This document shows positions 35,440-45,314 of a DNA stretch of 64,000 bases, piece by piece. The notes beneath the pieces were generated by a model. That model was not told the DNA's origin and did not search any database. It saw only the letters and a list, made by a program, of their open reading frames with translations. Within the stretch, counting starts at the first letter, position 1; the number at the start of each line of letters is the position of its first letter. Both the position numbers and the translations under genes were made by a program. The stretch lies in NCBI RefSeq assembly GCF_029846715.1, contig NZ_JARVWW010000004.1, positions 124,001-188,000 on the forward strand, written 5' to 3'. Origin of the DNA: Bradyrhizobium nivariense. Lineage in GTDB: Bacteria > Pseudomonadota > Alphaproteobacteria > Rhizobiales > Xanthobacteraceae.

Positions 35440-37887
35440 ATGGCAATGAACGACGCCGAACACGGGCACCATCACAAGCCGGAAACAGATTCCGGATGCG
35501 GCTGTTCCAGCAAGGCTGCGCCGGTCGCCGAGCCCGCGGCTTCCTCATGCTGCGGCGATCACGCCCACGACCTCGGCGCCGCCGCGACAAAAGTCCGCGA
35601 TCCTGTCTGCGGCATGACGGTCGATCCCGCGACCTCAAAACACCGGTTCGACCATCACGGCGAGACCTTCCATTTCTGCTCGGCCGGCTGCCGCACCAAA
35701 TTCGCCGCCGATCCCGCAAAATATCTCGCCGAGAAGAACGAAGAGCAGAAAACACCGGCGCCCGAGATGCCCGCGGACACGATCTACACCTGCCCGATGC
35801 ATCCGGACGTACGCCAGGTCGGGCCCGGAAGCTGTCCGATCTGCGGCATGGCGCTGGAGCCGGAGGTTGCAAGCCTCGACACCGGTCCCAACCCCGAACT
35901 CGCCGACATGACGCGGCGATTCTGGATCGGCGGTGCGCTGGCGCTGCCGGCCGTGGCGCTGGAGATGGGCGGCCATCTCGCGGGCCCGCACAACTGGATC
36001 GATCCGGCGCTGTCGAACTGGATCCAGCTCGTCTTCGCCACGCCCGTGGTGCTGTGGGCTGGCTGGCCGTTCTTCGTCCGCGGCTGGCAGTCGCTGCTGA
36101 CGCGCAACCTCAACATGTTCACGCTGATCGCGATGGGCACGGGCGTTGCCTATGTCTACAGCCTGATCGGCACCATCGCGCCGCAGATTTTCCCCGCCAC
36201 CTTCCGCGGCCATGGCGGCGCGGTCGCCGTCTATTTCGAAGCTGCCGCCGTCATCACCGTGCTGGTGCTGCTCGGGCAGGTGCTGGAGCTGCGCGCTCGC
36301 GATGCGACATCGGGTGCGATCAAGGCACTTTTGCAGCTCGCGCCGAAGACCGCGCGCCGCGTCGAGCCTGATGGCAGCGAGCACGAGGTCGAGATCGACG
36401 CACTTCATGCCGGTGACCGCTTGCGCGTGCGTCCGGGCGAAAAAGTGCCGGTCGACGGCGTCATTCTGGAAGGCCGTTCCTCGCTCGACGAATCCCTCGT
36501 GACCGGCGAATCCATGCCGGTGACCAAGGAGGCCGGCGCAAAGGTCATCGCCGGCACGCTCAACCAGTCGGGCAGCTTCATCATGCGCGCCGACAAGGTC
36601 GGGCGCGAGACGCTGCTGTCGCAGATCGTGCAGATGGTCGCGGATGCGCAGCGCTCGCGCGCGCCGATCCAGCGCCTCGCCGACCAGGTCGCGGGCTGGT
36701 TCGTGCCGACCGTGATCGCCGTCGCGCTCGCCGCCTTCGCGGCCTGGGCCTGGTTCGGGCCGGAGCCGCGGCTGGCCTACGGTCTCGTCGCCGCCGTCAG
36801 CGTGCTGATCATCGCCTGCCCCTGTGCGCTCGGGCTCGCGACCCCGATGTCGATCATGGTCGGCGTCGGCCGCGGTGCGCAGGCAGGCGTGCTGATCAAG
36901 AACGCCGAGGCGCTGGAGCGGATGGAGAAGATCGACACGCTGGTGGTCGACAAGACCGGCACGCTGACCGTGGGCAAGCCCAAGGTGGTTGCGATCGTCC
37001 CTTCGGCCGGTTTTGCGGAGGATGACATCCTCCGCATGGCGGCCAGCGTCGAGCGTGCCAGCGAGCATCCCTTGGCCGACGCGATCATGCGCGCGGCGAA
37101 GGAGAAGCAGCTTACGCTGGGCCAGGTCGAGCAATTCGATTCGCCGACCGGCAAGGGCGCGACCGGCAAGGTCGACGGCAAAACCATCGTGCTCGGCAAT
37201 GCAAAATATCTGACGTCGATCGGCATCGACACCAAAACGCTCGATACGGAGGCCGAACGGCTGCGCGGCGACGGCGCGACCGTGATCAACATGGCCGTCG
37301 ACGGCCGGCTTGCCGGCCTGTTCGCGATCGCCGATCCGGTCAAGGCTTCCACTCCGGAGGCGCTGAAGGCACTGGCGGCGGAAGGCATCAAGGTCATCAT
37401 GCTGACCGGCGACAACCGCACCACGGCTGAAGCGGTGGCGCGTCGGCTCGGCATCGCCGAGGTCGAGGCCGAGGTGCTGCCGGACCAGAAGAGCGCGGTG
37501 GTGACAAAGCTGCAGAAGGCCGGCCGCAGCGTCGCGATGGCCGGTGACGGCGTCAACGATGCGCCGGCGCTGGCCGCGGCCGAAGTCGGCATTGCCATGG
37601 GCACCGGCACGGACGTGGCGATGGAGAGCGCCGGCGTCACCCTGCTGAGGGGCGATCTCACCGGCATCGTGCGTGCGCGAAAGCTGTCGCAGGCGACCAT
37701 GAGCAACATCCGGCAAAACCTGTTCTTTGCCTTCATCTACAACGCCGCAGGCATTCCGATCGCAGCCGGCATCCTCTATCCGGCCTTCGGCGTGCTGCTC
37801 TCGCCGATCATCGCGGCGGCGGCGATGGCGCTGTCCTCGGTCAGCGTGGTCGGAAATGCGCTGCGGCTGCGGGCGACGCGGCTGTGA
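35440..37887 (+). CDS. copA: Copper-translocating P-type ATPase with YHS and HMBD N-terminus
   Basis: This protein of about 815 residues pumps Cu(I) out of the cytoplasm. The N-terminus is not a CxxC HMA domain. It has a His/Cys-rich start ([19 protein letters not shown]), a YHS domain (about 52-95, DPVCGMTVD), then a heavy-metal binding motif ([20 protein letters not shown], about 108-135). The rest has [10 protein letters not shown] near 459, [10 protein letters not shown] near 504, an [11 protein letters not shown] motif and [11 protein letters not shown]. The ATG at 35440 or 35446 lies just after the CsoR operator. Confidence 0.93.
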   Translation: MAMNDAEHGHHHKPETDSGCGCSSKAAPVAEPAASSCCGDHAHDLGAAATKVRDPVCGMTVDPATSKHRFDHHGETFHFCSAGCRTKFAADPAKYLAEKNEEQKTPAPEMPADTIYTCPMHPDVRQVGPGSCPICGMALEPEVASLDTGPNPELADMTRRFWIGGALALPAVALEMGGHLAGPHNWIDPALSNWIQLVFATPVVLWAGWPFFVRGWQSLLTRNLNMFTLIAMGTGVAYVYSLIGTIAPQIFPATFRGHGGAVAVYFEAAAVITVLVLLGQVLELRARDATSGAIKALLQLAPKTARRVEPDGSEHEVEIDALHAGDRLRVRPGEKVPVDGVILEGRSSLDESLVTGESMPVTKEAGAKVIAGTLNQSGSFIMRADKVGRETLLSQIVQMVADAQRSRAPIQRLADQVAGWFVPTVIAVALAAFAAWAWFGPEPRLAYGLVAAVSVLIIACPCALGLATPMSIMVGVGRGAQAGVLIKNAEALERMEKIDTLVVDKTGTLTVGKPKVVAIVPSAGFAEDDILRMAASVERASEHPLADAIMRAAKEKQLTLGQVEQFDSPTGKGATGKVDGKTIVLGNAKYLTSIGIDTKTLDTEAERLRGDGATVINMAVDGRLAGLFAIADPVKASTPEALKALAAEGIKVIMLTGDNRTTAEAVARRLGIAEVEAEVLPDQKSAVVTKLQKAGRSVAMAGDGVNDAPALAAAEVGIAMGTGTDVAMESAGVTLLRGDLTGIVRARKLSQATMSNIRQNLFFAFIYNAAGIPIAAGILYPAFGVLLSPIIAAAAMALSSVSVVGNALRLRATRL

Positions 37888-37892
37888 TGGTG

Positions 37893-38041
37893 CACTCCCT
37901 CTCCCCGTTCTTACGGGGAGAGGGTGGGGTGAGGGGCGCCTCCGCAACAACAGCAGGAGTTGTATTCGCGGAGAGTCCCCCCTCACCCGGAATTCAAGCT
38001 AGGCTTGAATTCCGACCTCTCCCCGCAAGCGGGGCGAGGTA
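37893..38041. repeat. GC-rich palindromic dispersed repeats (family A)
   Basis: CCTCTCCCCGTTCTTACGGG followed by GAGAGGGTGGGGTGAGGGGC, and later GAATTCAAGCTAGGCTTGAA, CCTCTCCCCGCAAGCGGGGC form a multi-module array between copA and nikR. It may end copA transcription; no gene is present. Confidence 0.8.
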
Positions 38042-38069
38042 AGCAAGAGCGGCGCGAAGGAGCATTCTG

Positions 38070-38516
38070 ATGCAGCGAATTACGATCACGATCGAGGACG
38101 ATCTGCTGGCAGAGATCGACGCGGCCGCGGAAGCGCGCGGCTATCAGAACCGGTCCGAGATCATTCGCGACCTCGCCCGCGCCGGCCTGCAACAGAGCAC
38201 CGAGGGCACCGCGCAGACCGGGCCCTGCGTCGCCGGCCTCGTCTATGTCTACGACCACGCCGCCCGCGATCTCTCAAAGCGCCTGGTGCAGGAATTCCAC
38301 GGCCACCACGACCTCGCGCTGGCGACGCTGCATGTCCATCTCGACGACAACAATTGCATGGAGATGACGGCACTGCGCGGCGACGCCGGCGAGGTCAGGC
38401 ATTTCGCCGACCACATCATCGCCGAGCGCGGCGTCCGCTACGGCCGCGTGGTGATGATCCCGACGGGCGAGGGGAAGCAGATGAAGGCGCGCAAGCACGG
38501 GCATCGGCATGAGTAG
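38070..38516 (+). CDS. nikR: Nickel-responsive regulator NikR
   Basis: This 148-residue regulator has an N-terminal ribbon-helix-helix (MQRITITIEDDLLAEIDAAA) and a C-terminal ACT-like domain with the high-affinity Ni ligands: H77, H88, H90 and C96 in HGHHDLALATLHVHLDDNNC. In E. coli it represses nickel import (nik). No nickel genes lie in this window, so its target is elsewhere. The distance from copA, with a repeat between, does not point to shared control. Confidence 0.93.
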   Translation: MQRITITIEDDLLAEIDAAAEARGYQNRSEIIRDLARAGLQQSTEGTAQTGPCVAGLVYVYDHAARDLSKRLVQEFHGHHDLALATLHVHLDDNNCMEMTALRGDAGEVRHFADHIIAERGVRYGRVVMIPTGEGKQMKARKHGHRHE

Positions 38517-38539
38517 CTTGGACTAGCAGCGCGGCAAAT

Positions 38540-38702
38540 TTTCCCTCTCCCCTTGTGGGAGAGGGTGGCTCGACGCGATAGCGGCGAGACGGGTGAGGGG
38601 TTTCTCTCGGCGCGCAAATCCTCTCGCAATCGAGTGTGCTGATAGAACCCCTCATCCGGCGCTGCGCGCCACCTTCTCCCGCAAGGGGAGAAGGAAACAG
38701 AT
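38540..38702. repeat. GC-rich palindromic dispersed repeats (family A)
   Basis: CCCTCTCCCCTTGTGGGAGA, GGGTGAGGGGTTTCTCTCGG and TTCTCCCGCAAGGGGAGAAG are three modules between nikR and the HMG-CoA lyase gene. No coding sequence is evident. Confidence 0.75.
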
Positions 38703-38719
38703 CCCGCTCTGTGCTGTGA

Positions 38720-39664
38720 CTACGCCGCCTTCGCGCTCCCACCCGGCAATCCCGCCCGCGCGACGCCGCCGTAGAGCGCCTCGTTCGGCATTTCCTCGCG
38801 CAGGATCCTGCGCACCGCGATCAGCTTCTCCAAATCGATGCCCGTCGCAAAGCCGTTGCTCTCGCACAGGAACACGAGATCTTCGAACACGACGTTGCCG
38901 GTCGCGCCGGGCGCGAAGGGGCAGCCGCCGAGGCCGCCGAGCGAGCCGTCGAGGATACGTGCGCCTTCGTCGAGCGCCGCGGCCGCGTTCGCGATGCCCA
39001 TGCCGCGGGTGTCGTGAAGATGGATGCAGATCGGCTTTGGCCCTGCGAGCTTCACCGCGGCGCGCGTCAGCTCCGCCACCTGCTTCGGCCCGGCATAGCC
39101 GACGGTGTCGGCGATGCCGACGAAATCGACGCCGGCCTCCAGGCATTTGTCGACCAGCCGCAGCACCTCTGCGGGGTCAACCGCACCGATGATCGAGCAG
39201 CCCAGCGCCATCGAGATCGCGGCGTTCACGAGCGGCTTGTGGGGGCTCGCATCGCGCATTTCGCACAGACGCTTCAGATTGGCGATCGCGGACTCGCGCG
39301 AGCGGTGCGCATTGGCCTGGCTGTGCTCTTCCGTTGCCGAGATCACCGAGGCGATCTCGCCGACGCCGGATTCAAGGGCCTCATTCACACCGCGCTCACT
39401 GAGCGCAAGCGCGATGCCATGCGCGCCGGGCAATGCCGCGACGGTCGCGACGACGTCGCGGACATCGACGAATTGCGGAAAGGTCTTTGCCGGCAGGAAC
39501 GAGCCGACCTCGAAATGCCGCACGCCGGCGGCATATTCCTCGCGCACCCAGCGCTGCTTGGCGTCGGTCGACGGAATTTTCTTCACGAGCTGGAGTCCGT
39601 CGCGCAAACCGACCTCGCGCAGGCTGATGCGCTCTGCGGGGTAAATCTCCTCAATCCGGCTCAT
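38720..39664 (-). CDS. Hydroxymethylglutaryl-CoA lyase family protein
   Basis: This 314-residue TIM-barrel lyase splits HMG-CoA (or a related 3-hydroxyacyl-CoA) into acetyl-CoA and a keto acid. Family motifs are EVGLRDGLQLVKK near 17 and GSLGGLGGCPFAPGATGNVV, with the catalytic Cys. The gene overlaps the upstream CoA-transferase stop (ATGA), so both act together. With the transferase it could degrade a branched dicarboxylate such as HMG, citramalate or itaconate; the symbol mvaB is avoided because the substrate is not certain. Confidence 0.92.
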   Translation of the reverse strand: MSRIEEIYPAERISLREVGLRDGLQLVKKIPSTDAKQRWVREEYAAGVRHFEVGSFLPAKTFPQFVDVRDVVATVAALPGAHGIALALSERGVNEALESGVGEIASVISATEEHSQANAHRSRESAIANLKRLCEMRDASPHKPLVNAAISMALGCSIIGAVDPAEVLRLVDKCLEAGVDFVGIADTVGYAGPKQVAELTRAAVKLAGPKPICIHLHDTRGMGIANAAAALDEGARILDGSLGGLGGCPFAPGATGNVVFEDLVFLCESNGFATGIDLEKLIAVRRILREEMPNEALYGGVARAGLPGGSAKAA

Positions 39665-40836
39665 GCGCACCTCCCTGTTGTTTTCGACGTGACATCTTCG
39701 TTGTCGATCTCGGCGCGAACGGCCGCGGTGTCGGCGCCGAGCGGCGCGACCTTCAGGCCTTCGCCGATATTGCTGCCGTTCCACTCGATCGGCAGCGCCG
39801 GCACCCGGAACGGCTTGCCGTCGGCGGTGATGTTGTTGACGAGCCCGCCCGGCCGCAGCACGTGGGGATCGGCGAAGAGATCCTCAGGCCGGTTGATCGG
39901 CGAGAAGCAGATGTTGAGCGCATCGAGCCTCTGCGACAGTTTTGCCATGTCCCACTGTCTGATGATTTCAGCGGCGCGCGGAATGATCCGACCGCGCGCC
40001 AGGATACGATCGGTCGTGGTGCGCAAGGCGGGATCATCGAGGAGTTCAGTCAGGCCGAACTCGCGGCAAAAGCTCCGCCAATGGCCTTCGGTGACGACGC
40101 CGATGAAGATGCGCTCGCCGCCGGCGGTCTCGAAGATGTCGTAGATCGGCCAGGCATGCTCGCGCTCCGGCATCGAGCGCGGCTTGTTGCCGGTCATCTC
40201 GTATTCGACCATGTGCTGGGCGACCAGGAACAGGCAATTCTCGAACAGGCCGATGCGGATGTCGGCGCCGTCGGGTTTTCCTCCGCGCTTCTGATAGAGC
40301 GCCGCGAGGATCGCGATCACGCCGAACATGCCGCCCATGATGTCGTTGGCGGACGAGCCGACGCGCTGGGGCTTTTCGCTGGTGCCGGTCATGGCGGCAA
40401 GGCCCGCCATCATCTGCACGACCTCGTCGAGCGCGGGGCGATGCTCGTAGGGACCGGAGAGGAAACCCTTGTGGCCGGCGATGATCAGATCCGGGTGCCG
40501 GCGGCGCAATTCGTCCGCGCCAAGCCCCTGCTTCTCGAGCTGGCCATCGCGAAAATTCTCCAGGAACACGTCGGCCGTCGCAAGCAGCCGGTGCATGGTG
40601 TCGCAATCCTCCGGCTTCTCGAAATCCAGCACCACGCTGCGCTTGCCGCGGTTGAACAACGGGAAGAAGGCGGTGCCCATGCCCCCCAGGCTGCGGGTCT
40701 TGTCGCCCGCGGGCGGCTCGACCTTGATCACGTCGGCCCCGAGCTGCGCCAGGATCATGCCGCAGGTCGGGCCCATGACCATGTGGGTCATCTCGACGAC
40801 GCGCACGCCCGCAAGCGGCAATTCGGCTTCGGCCAT
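39661..40836 (-). CDS. Class III CoA-transferase, coupled to the lyase
   Basis: This 391-residue CaiB/BaiF-type protein has LGADVIKVEPPAGDKTRSLG near the start and a probable catalytic Asp165 in SSANDIMGG. It probably activates a dicarboxylic acid with CoA from succinyl-CoA or acetyl-CoA for the lyase encoded next. The ATG at 40836 has GGGAGA upstream. The 109-bp gap to the divergent lysR gene carries the control region. Substrate is inferred from the lyase neighbour only. Confidence 0.9.
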   Translation of the reverse strand: MAEAELPLAGVRVVEMTHMVMGPTCGMILAQLGADVIKVEPPAGDKTRSLGGMGTAFFPLFNRGKRSVVLDFEKPEDCDTMHRLLATADVFLENFRDGQLEKQGLGADELRRRHPDLIIAGHKGFLSGPYEHRPALDEVVQMMAGLAAMTGTSEKPQRVGSSANDIMGGMFGVIAILAALYQKRGGKPDGADIRIGLFENCLFLVAQHMVEYEMTGNKPRSMPEREHAWPIYDIFETAGGERIFIGVVTEGHWRSFCREFGLTELLDDPALRTTTDRILARGRIIPRAAEIIRQWDMAKLSQRLDALNICFSPINRPEDLFADPHVLRPGGLVNNITADGKPFRVPALPIEWNGSNIGEGLKVAPLGADTAAVRAEIDNEDVTSKTTGRCA

Positions 40837-40898
40837 GCGTCTCTCCCTGTCGGTTCGGCCCTCGAAGACTAGGCCTTCACAAGCCTTCTGAAAAATAT

Positions 40899-40913
40899 AA
40901 TCTGTCGAAGATT
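40899..40913. promoter_or_regulatory. Dyad between lysR and the CoA-transferase operon
   Basis: AATC-TGTCGAA-GATT is a short inverted repeat in the 109-bp gap between the two divergent genes and could be part of a LysR-type binding site. It is not a clean T-N11-A box, so this is a weak call. Confidence 0.35.
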
Positions 40914-40945
40914 GCCTTCGTGCTTTTAGAACGCTTGATCGCCCC

Positions 40946-41890
40946 ATGGATTCGCGCCAGCTCCGCTATTTCATCGCCGTCTACGAGCAGCGGAACCTGT
41001 CGCGCGCGGCCGACCAGATCAACGTCGCGCAGTCGGCGCTGAGCCATCATATCTCGAACCTGGAGGCCGAATTCGCAACGCCCCTGTTCGAGCGCAAGCC
41101 GCGCGGCATGGAACCGACGGCAGCCGGCGAGCGGCTCTACGAACACGCCCGCATCATCCTGCGCGCGATGGCGGAGGCCGAGACCGAGGTGCGCGAGGGC
41201 GCCCGCGTCATTGCCGGCGACATCTCCATCGGCATGGCCAATTCCGGCGTCAAGGCGATCGGCGTCGAGCTGATGCGCACGGTGCTTACTAAATATCCCA
41301 AGCTCAAGCTGTCGCTCACCGAGAGCCTGTCGGGCGCGACGCTGATGCACCTGATGATCTCCAGCGTCGATTTGGCGCTGGTCTACAATCCGCCGTCGGA
41401 GAAAGAGCTGATCACGGAGCCGGTGCTCGAAGAGGAGATGTTCCTCGTCGGCATTCCGAAGCTGGTCGGCAAGGGCAAGGCCCCGATCCGCTTCGAGGAG
41501 CTGTTCGAGGAGCTGAGCCGGCTGCCGCTGATCCTGCTGCGCTATGGCCTCGGCCTGTCCTCGCGCGCGCTGCTCGACGATCCGGTCCTGCTCAAGCGGT
41601 TGGAAGGCAGCGCCATCCTGCACGCCAATTCGATCACAGGCATGACCGGCGCACTGGTGGGGGGATTGGGCTGCACCATCGCGACAAAGCTTTTCGCGCG
41701 GGAGGAGCTGGCGGCCGGCCGCCTGGTCGCACGCGAGGTGATCGATCCGAAGCTGACCCGCACGCTCTACCTCTGCCGTCTGCGCAACCGCCCGATGACC
41801 TACGCCATGGAAGAGATGCGCCGGTTGATGCTCGCACTGATCGCCGAGCAGGTGCGTAGCGGCGGCTGGCAGGCGGAGCTGGTGGGGTGA
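40946..41890 (+). CDS. LysR-type transcriptional regulator
   Basis: This 314-residue regulator has the winged helix-turn-helix MDSRQLRYFIAVYEQRNLSR, AADQINVAQSALSHHISNLE at the N-terminus and a periplasmic-binding-protein-like effector domain (about 90-300). Divergent location from the CoA-transferase/lyase operon makes that operon its most likely target, with a carboxylate inducer. The MFS gene downstream, 317 bp away, may belong to the same regulon. Confidence 0.92.
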   Translation: MDSRQLRYFIAVYEQRNLSRAADQINVAQSALSHHISNLEAEFATPLFERKPRGMEPTAAGERLYEHARIILRAMAEAETEVREGARVIAGDISIGMANSGVKAIGVELMRTVLTKYPKLKLSLTESLSGATLMHLMISSVDLALVYNPPSEKELITEPVLEEEMFLVGIPKLVGKGKAPIRFEELFEELSRLPLILLRYGLGLSSRALLDDPVLLKRLEGSAILHANSITGMTGALVGGLGCTIATKLFAREELAAGRLVAREVIDPKLTRTLYLCRLRNRPMTYAMEEMRRLMLALIAEQVRSGGWQAELVG

Positions 41891-41919
41891 AAGACACGAG
41901 ATAGACACCGCGGTGACGG

Positions 41920-42052
41920 AGTGCTCCCTCGCCCCGTTCTTACGGGGAGAGGGTTGGGGTGGGGGCTGCTTCCGCGCAAACGGTGATAGTCAGATTCGCG
42001 GAGAGAGCCCCTCACCCCGCCCTCTCCCCGTAAGAACGGGGGGAGGGAGAAG
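41920..42052. repeat. GC-rich palindromic dispersed repeats (family A)
   Basis: TCCCTCGCCCCGTTCTTACG, GGGGAGAGGGTTGGGGTGGG and CCCTCTCCCCGTAAGAACGG are inverted modules in the 317-bp gap between lysR and the MFS gene. The remainder of the gap, 42053-42207, shows no gene that I can support; an in-frame ATG at 42091 is not used. Confidence 0.8.
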
Positions 42053-42207
42053 AAACCACGAGTTCGCGTTTCGCGAACGCTTCCTTCGATATGTTCGTCT
42101 GGATTTCCGGCTGGCAGCCGCCAACATGGCCCCGACCCGGATGCGCTTCGGCAAGAAAGCCGCCGGGACCAGCGCCGCCAGAAGCGTGCGCGTCACGGGA
42201 GGACATC

Positions 42208-43626
42208 ATGAGCGTCGTCGGCATCGACACGGGCATCTCGCTCGACACCGTCTCCGCAGCACCGGACGACATCTCGCGGCGGCTCGAGGCCATGCCGGCC
42301 ACCGCCTATGTCTGGCGCCTCGTCATCCTGCTCTCGCTCGGCGGCTGCTTCGAGATCTACGATTTGTTCCTCACCGGCTACATCGCGCCGGGCCTGAACC
42401 GCAGCGGCCTCCTGACCACGACGACGCAGGCCTTCTTCGGCTTCTCCGGTATCGGCGCCTTCGTCGCCGCGACTTTTGCCGGCCTGTTCGTCGGCACCTT
42501 CTTCCTCGGCTTCCTCGCCGATCGTTTTGGGCGCCGCGCGATCTTCACCTATGCGCTGCTCGGCTACACCGCGGCGTCCGTGATCATGGCCTGCCAGACC
42601 TCCTCGGAAGGCCTGTTGTTCTGGCGCTTCCTCGCCGGCATCGGCATCGGCGTCGAGGTCATCACCATCGATGCCTACATCACCGAGCTCGTGCCGAGCC
42701 GGATCCGCGGCCGCGCTTTCGCGGTGAACCAGTCGATCATGTTCATCGCGGTGCCCGTCGTCGCCGCGCTTGCCTGGTGGCTGGTGCCGCTTTCGCCTTT
42801 CGGCGTCGACGGCTGGCGCTGGGTGGTGCTGATCGGGGCGGCCGCCAGCTCGATCGTCTGGGTGCTGCGGCTGTTCCTGCCCGAAAGCCCGCTCTGGCTG
42901 GCGCGTCACGGCCGCAGTGAGGAGGCCTATCGCATCCTGGCAACGCTGGAGCCCGCCGGCGGAAACACCGGCGCGGCGCGCCCTGCGCCGTCGTCCGCGC
43001 GGCCGGCAGCACGCGCGGCCGCGGACGTCGGCTTCGCCGATCTGTTCCGCCCGCCTTTCCTCTCGCTCGTCATCCTCTTCATGGTGTTCAACCTCTGCCA
43101 GGCCTTCGGCTTCTACGGCTTCGCCAACTGGGTGCCGACGCTGCTGGTCGAGAAGGGCATCAACGTCACCAAGAGCCTGCAATATGCCTTCATCGTCGCC
43201 TTCGCCTATCCGATCGCGCCGCTCTTGGCTTCGAGCTTCGCCGACAAGTTCGAACGGCGATGGATCATTGCCGGTGCGTGCGTCGCCATCATCGTCTTCG
43301 GCACGGCATTCGCGCAGCTGACCGAGCCTGTGCTGCTGATCATCTGCGGCGTGCTGCTGACGGCCTGCAACACGACCATGTCTTACGCCTATCACGCCTA
43401 TCAGACCGAGGTGTTTCCGACCCAGATCCGGGCGCGCGCCGCCGGCCTCGTCTATTCGATGAGCCGGCTGAGCGCGACGTTCTCAGGCTTCATCGTCGCC
43501 TACATGCTGAAGGAAGCCGGCGTCACCGGCGTGTTCGGCCTGATTACCGCGACGATGCTGGTCGTGGTGATCGCCATGGCGCTGTTCGGCCCGAACGTGC
43601 GCGGCAAGCCACTGGACGTGGTGTGA
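42208..43626 (+). CDS. MFS transporter (metabolite:H+ symporter type)
   Basis: This 472-residue protein has 12 membrane segments. The loop 2-3 signature GFLADRFGRRAIFTYALLGY and the ESPLWLARHGRSEEAYRILA region after helix 6 are typical of the sugar/aromatic-acid:H+ symporter branch. The first helix contains GGCFEIYDLFLTGYIAPGL. The ATG at 42208 has GGGAGG upstream. It lies after the LysR regulator and may import the substrate of the CoA-transferase/lyase pair; that link rests on location only. Confidence 0.9.
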   Translation: MSVVGIDTGISLDTVSAAPDDISRRLEAMPATAYVWRLVILLSLGGCFEIYDLFLTGYIAPGLNRSGLLTTTTQAFFGFSGIGAFVAATFAGLFVGTFFLGFLADRFGRRAIFTYALLGYTAASVIMACQTSSEGLLFWRFLAGIGIGVEVITIDAYITELVPSRIRGRAFAVNQSIMFIAVPVVAALAWWLVPLSPFGVDGWRWVVLIGAAASSIVWVLRLFLPESPLWLARHGRSEEAYRILATLEPAGGNTGAARPAPSSARPAARAAADVGFADLFRPPFLSLVILFMVFNLCQAFGFYGFANWVPTLLVEKGINVTKSLQYAFIVAFAYPIAPLLASSFADKFERRWIIAGACVAIIVFGTAFAQLTEPVLLIICGVLLTACNTTMSYAYHAYQTEVFPTQIRARAAGLVYSMSRLSATFSGFIVAYMLKEAGVTGVFGLITATMLVVVIAMALFGPNVRGKPLDVV

Positions 43627-43670
43627 CCCTCTCCCCTTGAGAACGGAGAGAGGGGAGAGCTGCGTTCGGA

Positions 43671-45314
43671 TCACGCCGCCAGCAAATTCTGCAACGCCGC
43701 ACCATCGGGGACGCCGAGGCCGGTACAGGGATCCCAGCCGGAGCCGGCCTTGTACATGCCGTGCAAATCGCCGGTGATGTCGTTGTTGCCGGACGTGATG
43801 TCGCGGAACGCGCCTTGCGCGTGCGAGGCGTAGATCAGCGGGTTGATGAAGCCGACGGTCTTGCCGAACTTCTTCATCGTGGCCTCGTTGATGCGGGCGA
43901 TCAATCCGGCCATCAGCGGCGCCACCGCGCTGGTGCCCCCGATCGTGGTGCCGACGCCATTGAGGAAGATCTGATAGCCGGTGGCGGGATCGGCGTCGCC
44001 CGCGACGTCAGGGACGCCGCGGCCGCTCCGATGCGCCGGCGATTTCGGCACGTGCGCGTGGGCCTGGTATTTCGGCTGCGCGAACATGACGCTGACGCCG
44101 CCACCGCCCGCACCGCCCTGCGGTCCGCCATTCCAGACCACCTCGTTGATGTGGCCATTCGGCGCCTTGAGATTGGTGCCGCCGCAGGCGAGCGCGAAGG
44201 GGCTCGAGGCCGGGAAGTCTGCGTGCGGCTTGCCGTCCCAATCCTGGCCCATGTCGGCCGAGCCATTGTCGCCCGAGGCAACACAGACGGTGACGCCCAT
44301 CGCCGCGGCATCGCGGATCGCCTCGTTGAGGCCGTCGACGAATTGCTGCGAGCCCTCCTGGTCTTCCGGTCCGCCCCAGCTGATCGAGATCACCGAGGGT
44401 TTTCGCGCGGTGTCGTGGACGGCGGCCTTCACCGCGTCGATGAAGCCGTTGGTGGTGTTGGGCGCGAAATAGACCACGATCTTTGCACCCGGCGCGATGG
44501 CGCCGGCCACTTCGATGTCGAGCACGACCTCGCCGTCCGCATCGGAATGGCCTGGCTTGTTGGCGCCGCCGTCGACGCTCGCGGGCGCGATCTTCGGCAT
44601 CGGGATGCCCGCCTTCTTGAAGAAGGTGCGCAGGTCCGAGGTCTTGTAGCCGGCGCCGGTCGGATGGCCCTTCAGGTCGATGTCGTTGAGCTCGATAATG
44701 GCGATGCACTGGCCGGCACCGGTCTCGCCGCCTGGGAAATTGTAGAGCTTGGCGATCTGCTCGACCGAGAAGCTGCCGCCCTGCGCCGCGCGCGCGGTCG
44801 CACCCTTCCTGGTGACCTTGCGCCGGAAGTGCGGCTGCGCCACCGGCCGGTTGTCGAGGCCATGCACGCCGACGACGATATCCTCCAGCTCGGCCGGGAT
44901 CTGCACGCTGCCCTTGCGCATGCGGTAGGTCGCGCCCTCGTGGCGGACCTTGTTGAGCTTGACGCCGAAGGCTGCGCCAAGCGCCTTCACCGTGCCGGTC
45001 AGCTTCACCGTGCGGGATGCCAGATGCACGCTCTTGACGTTGAGATCGTGATGGTGCGCGAAATCGTCGATTTTGGCGACGTCGGCGGGATCAGCGCCCA
45101 TCTGCTCGGCGAACTCGGCACGCGAGAGATATTTTCGCTCGCGCGGCAGTTGCGCACCCAGCGCCATCACCTGCTCGTCGTCCGCCCGCTTGGCACGCAG
45201 GCGGACGCTGATCTCGATTTCCTGTTTGGGATCGGCCGCGCCGACGAGCTTGGCGCCCTTCGGTAACTTCCGTGCGCTGTTCATCAACGCGACACGTTTG
45301 GTCGAGCTTGCCAT
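43671..45314 (-). CDS. S53 family serine-carboxyl peptidase (kumamolisin-like)
   Basis: This 547-residue protein has a Pro-kumamolisin activation domain (about 30-175, with FGVKLNKVRHEGATYRM) followed by the S53 catalytic domain. The Glu/Asp pair lies in DGEVVLDIEV near 260 and the catalytic Ser in GGTSAVAP near 460. A C-terminal Ca2+-site pattern RDITSGNND...GWDPCTGLG is present. No signal peptide is visible, as in kumamolisins. Such enzymes work at low pH and mature themselves. It is divergent from the phosphorylase-like gene, 268 bp away. The role in this organism is unknown. Confidence 0.93.
   Translation of the reverse strand: MASSTKRVALMNSARKLPKGAKLVGAADPKQEIEISVRLRAKRADDEQVMALGAQLPRERKYLSRAEFAEQMGADPADVAKIDDFAHHHDLNVKSVHLASRTVKLTGTVKALGAAFGVKLNKVRHEGATYRMRKGSVQIPAELEDIVVGVHGLDNRPVAQPHFRRKVTRKGATARAAQGGSFSVEQIAKLYNFPGGETGAGQCIAIIELNDIDLKGHPTGAGYKTSDLRTFFKKAGIPMPKIAPASVDGGANKPGHSDADGEVVLDIEVAGAIAPGAKIVVYFAPNTTNGFIDAVKAAVHDTARKPSVISISWGGPEDQEGSQQFVDGLNEAIRDAAAMGVTVCVASGDNGSADMGQDWDGKPHADFPASSPFALACGGTNLKAPNGHINEVVWNGGPQGGAGGGGVSVMFAQPKYQAHAHVPKSPAHRSGRGVPDVAGDADPATGYQIFLNGVGTTIGGTSAVAPLMAGLIARINEATMKKFGKTVGFINPLIYASHAQGAFRDITSGNNDITGDLHGMYKAGSGWDPCTGLGVPDGAALQNLLAA

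Noticed and set aside
35635..37986. Long minus-strand frame (783 residues) opposite copA
   Set aside because: Antisense shadow. The copA frame holds all P-type ATPase motifs, and the opposite frame runs into repeats.
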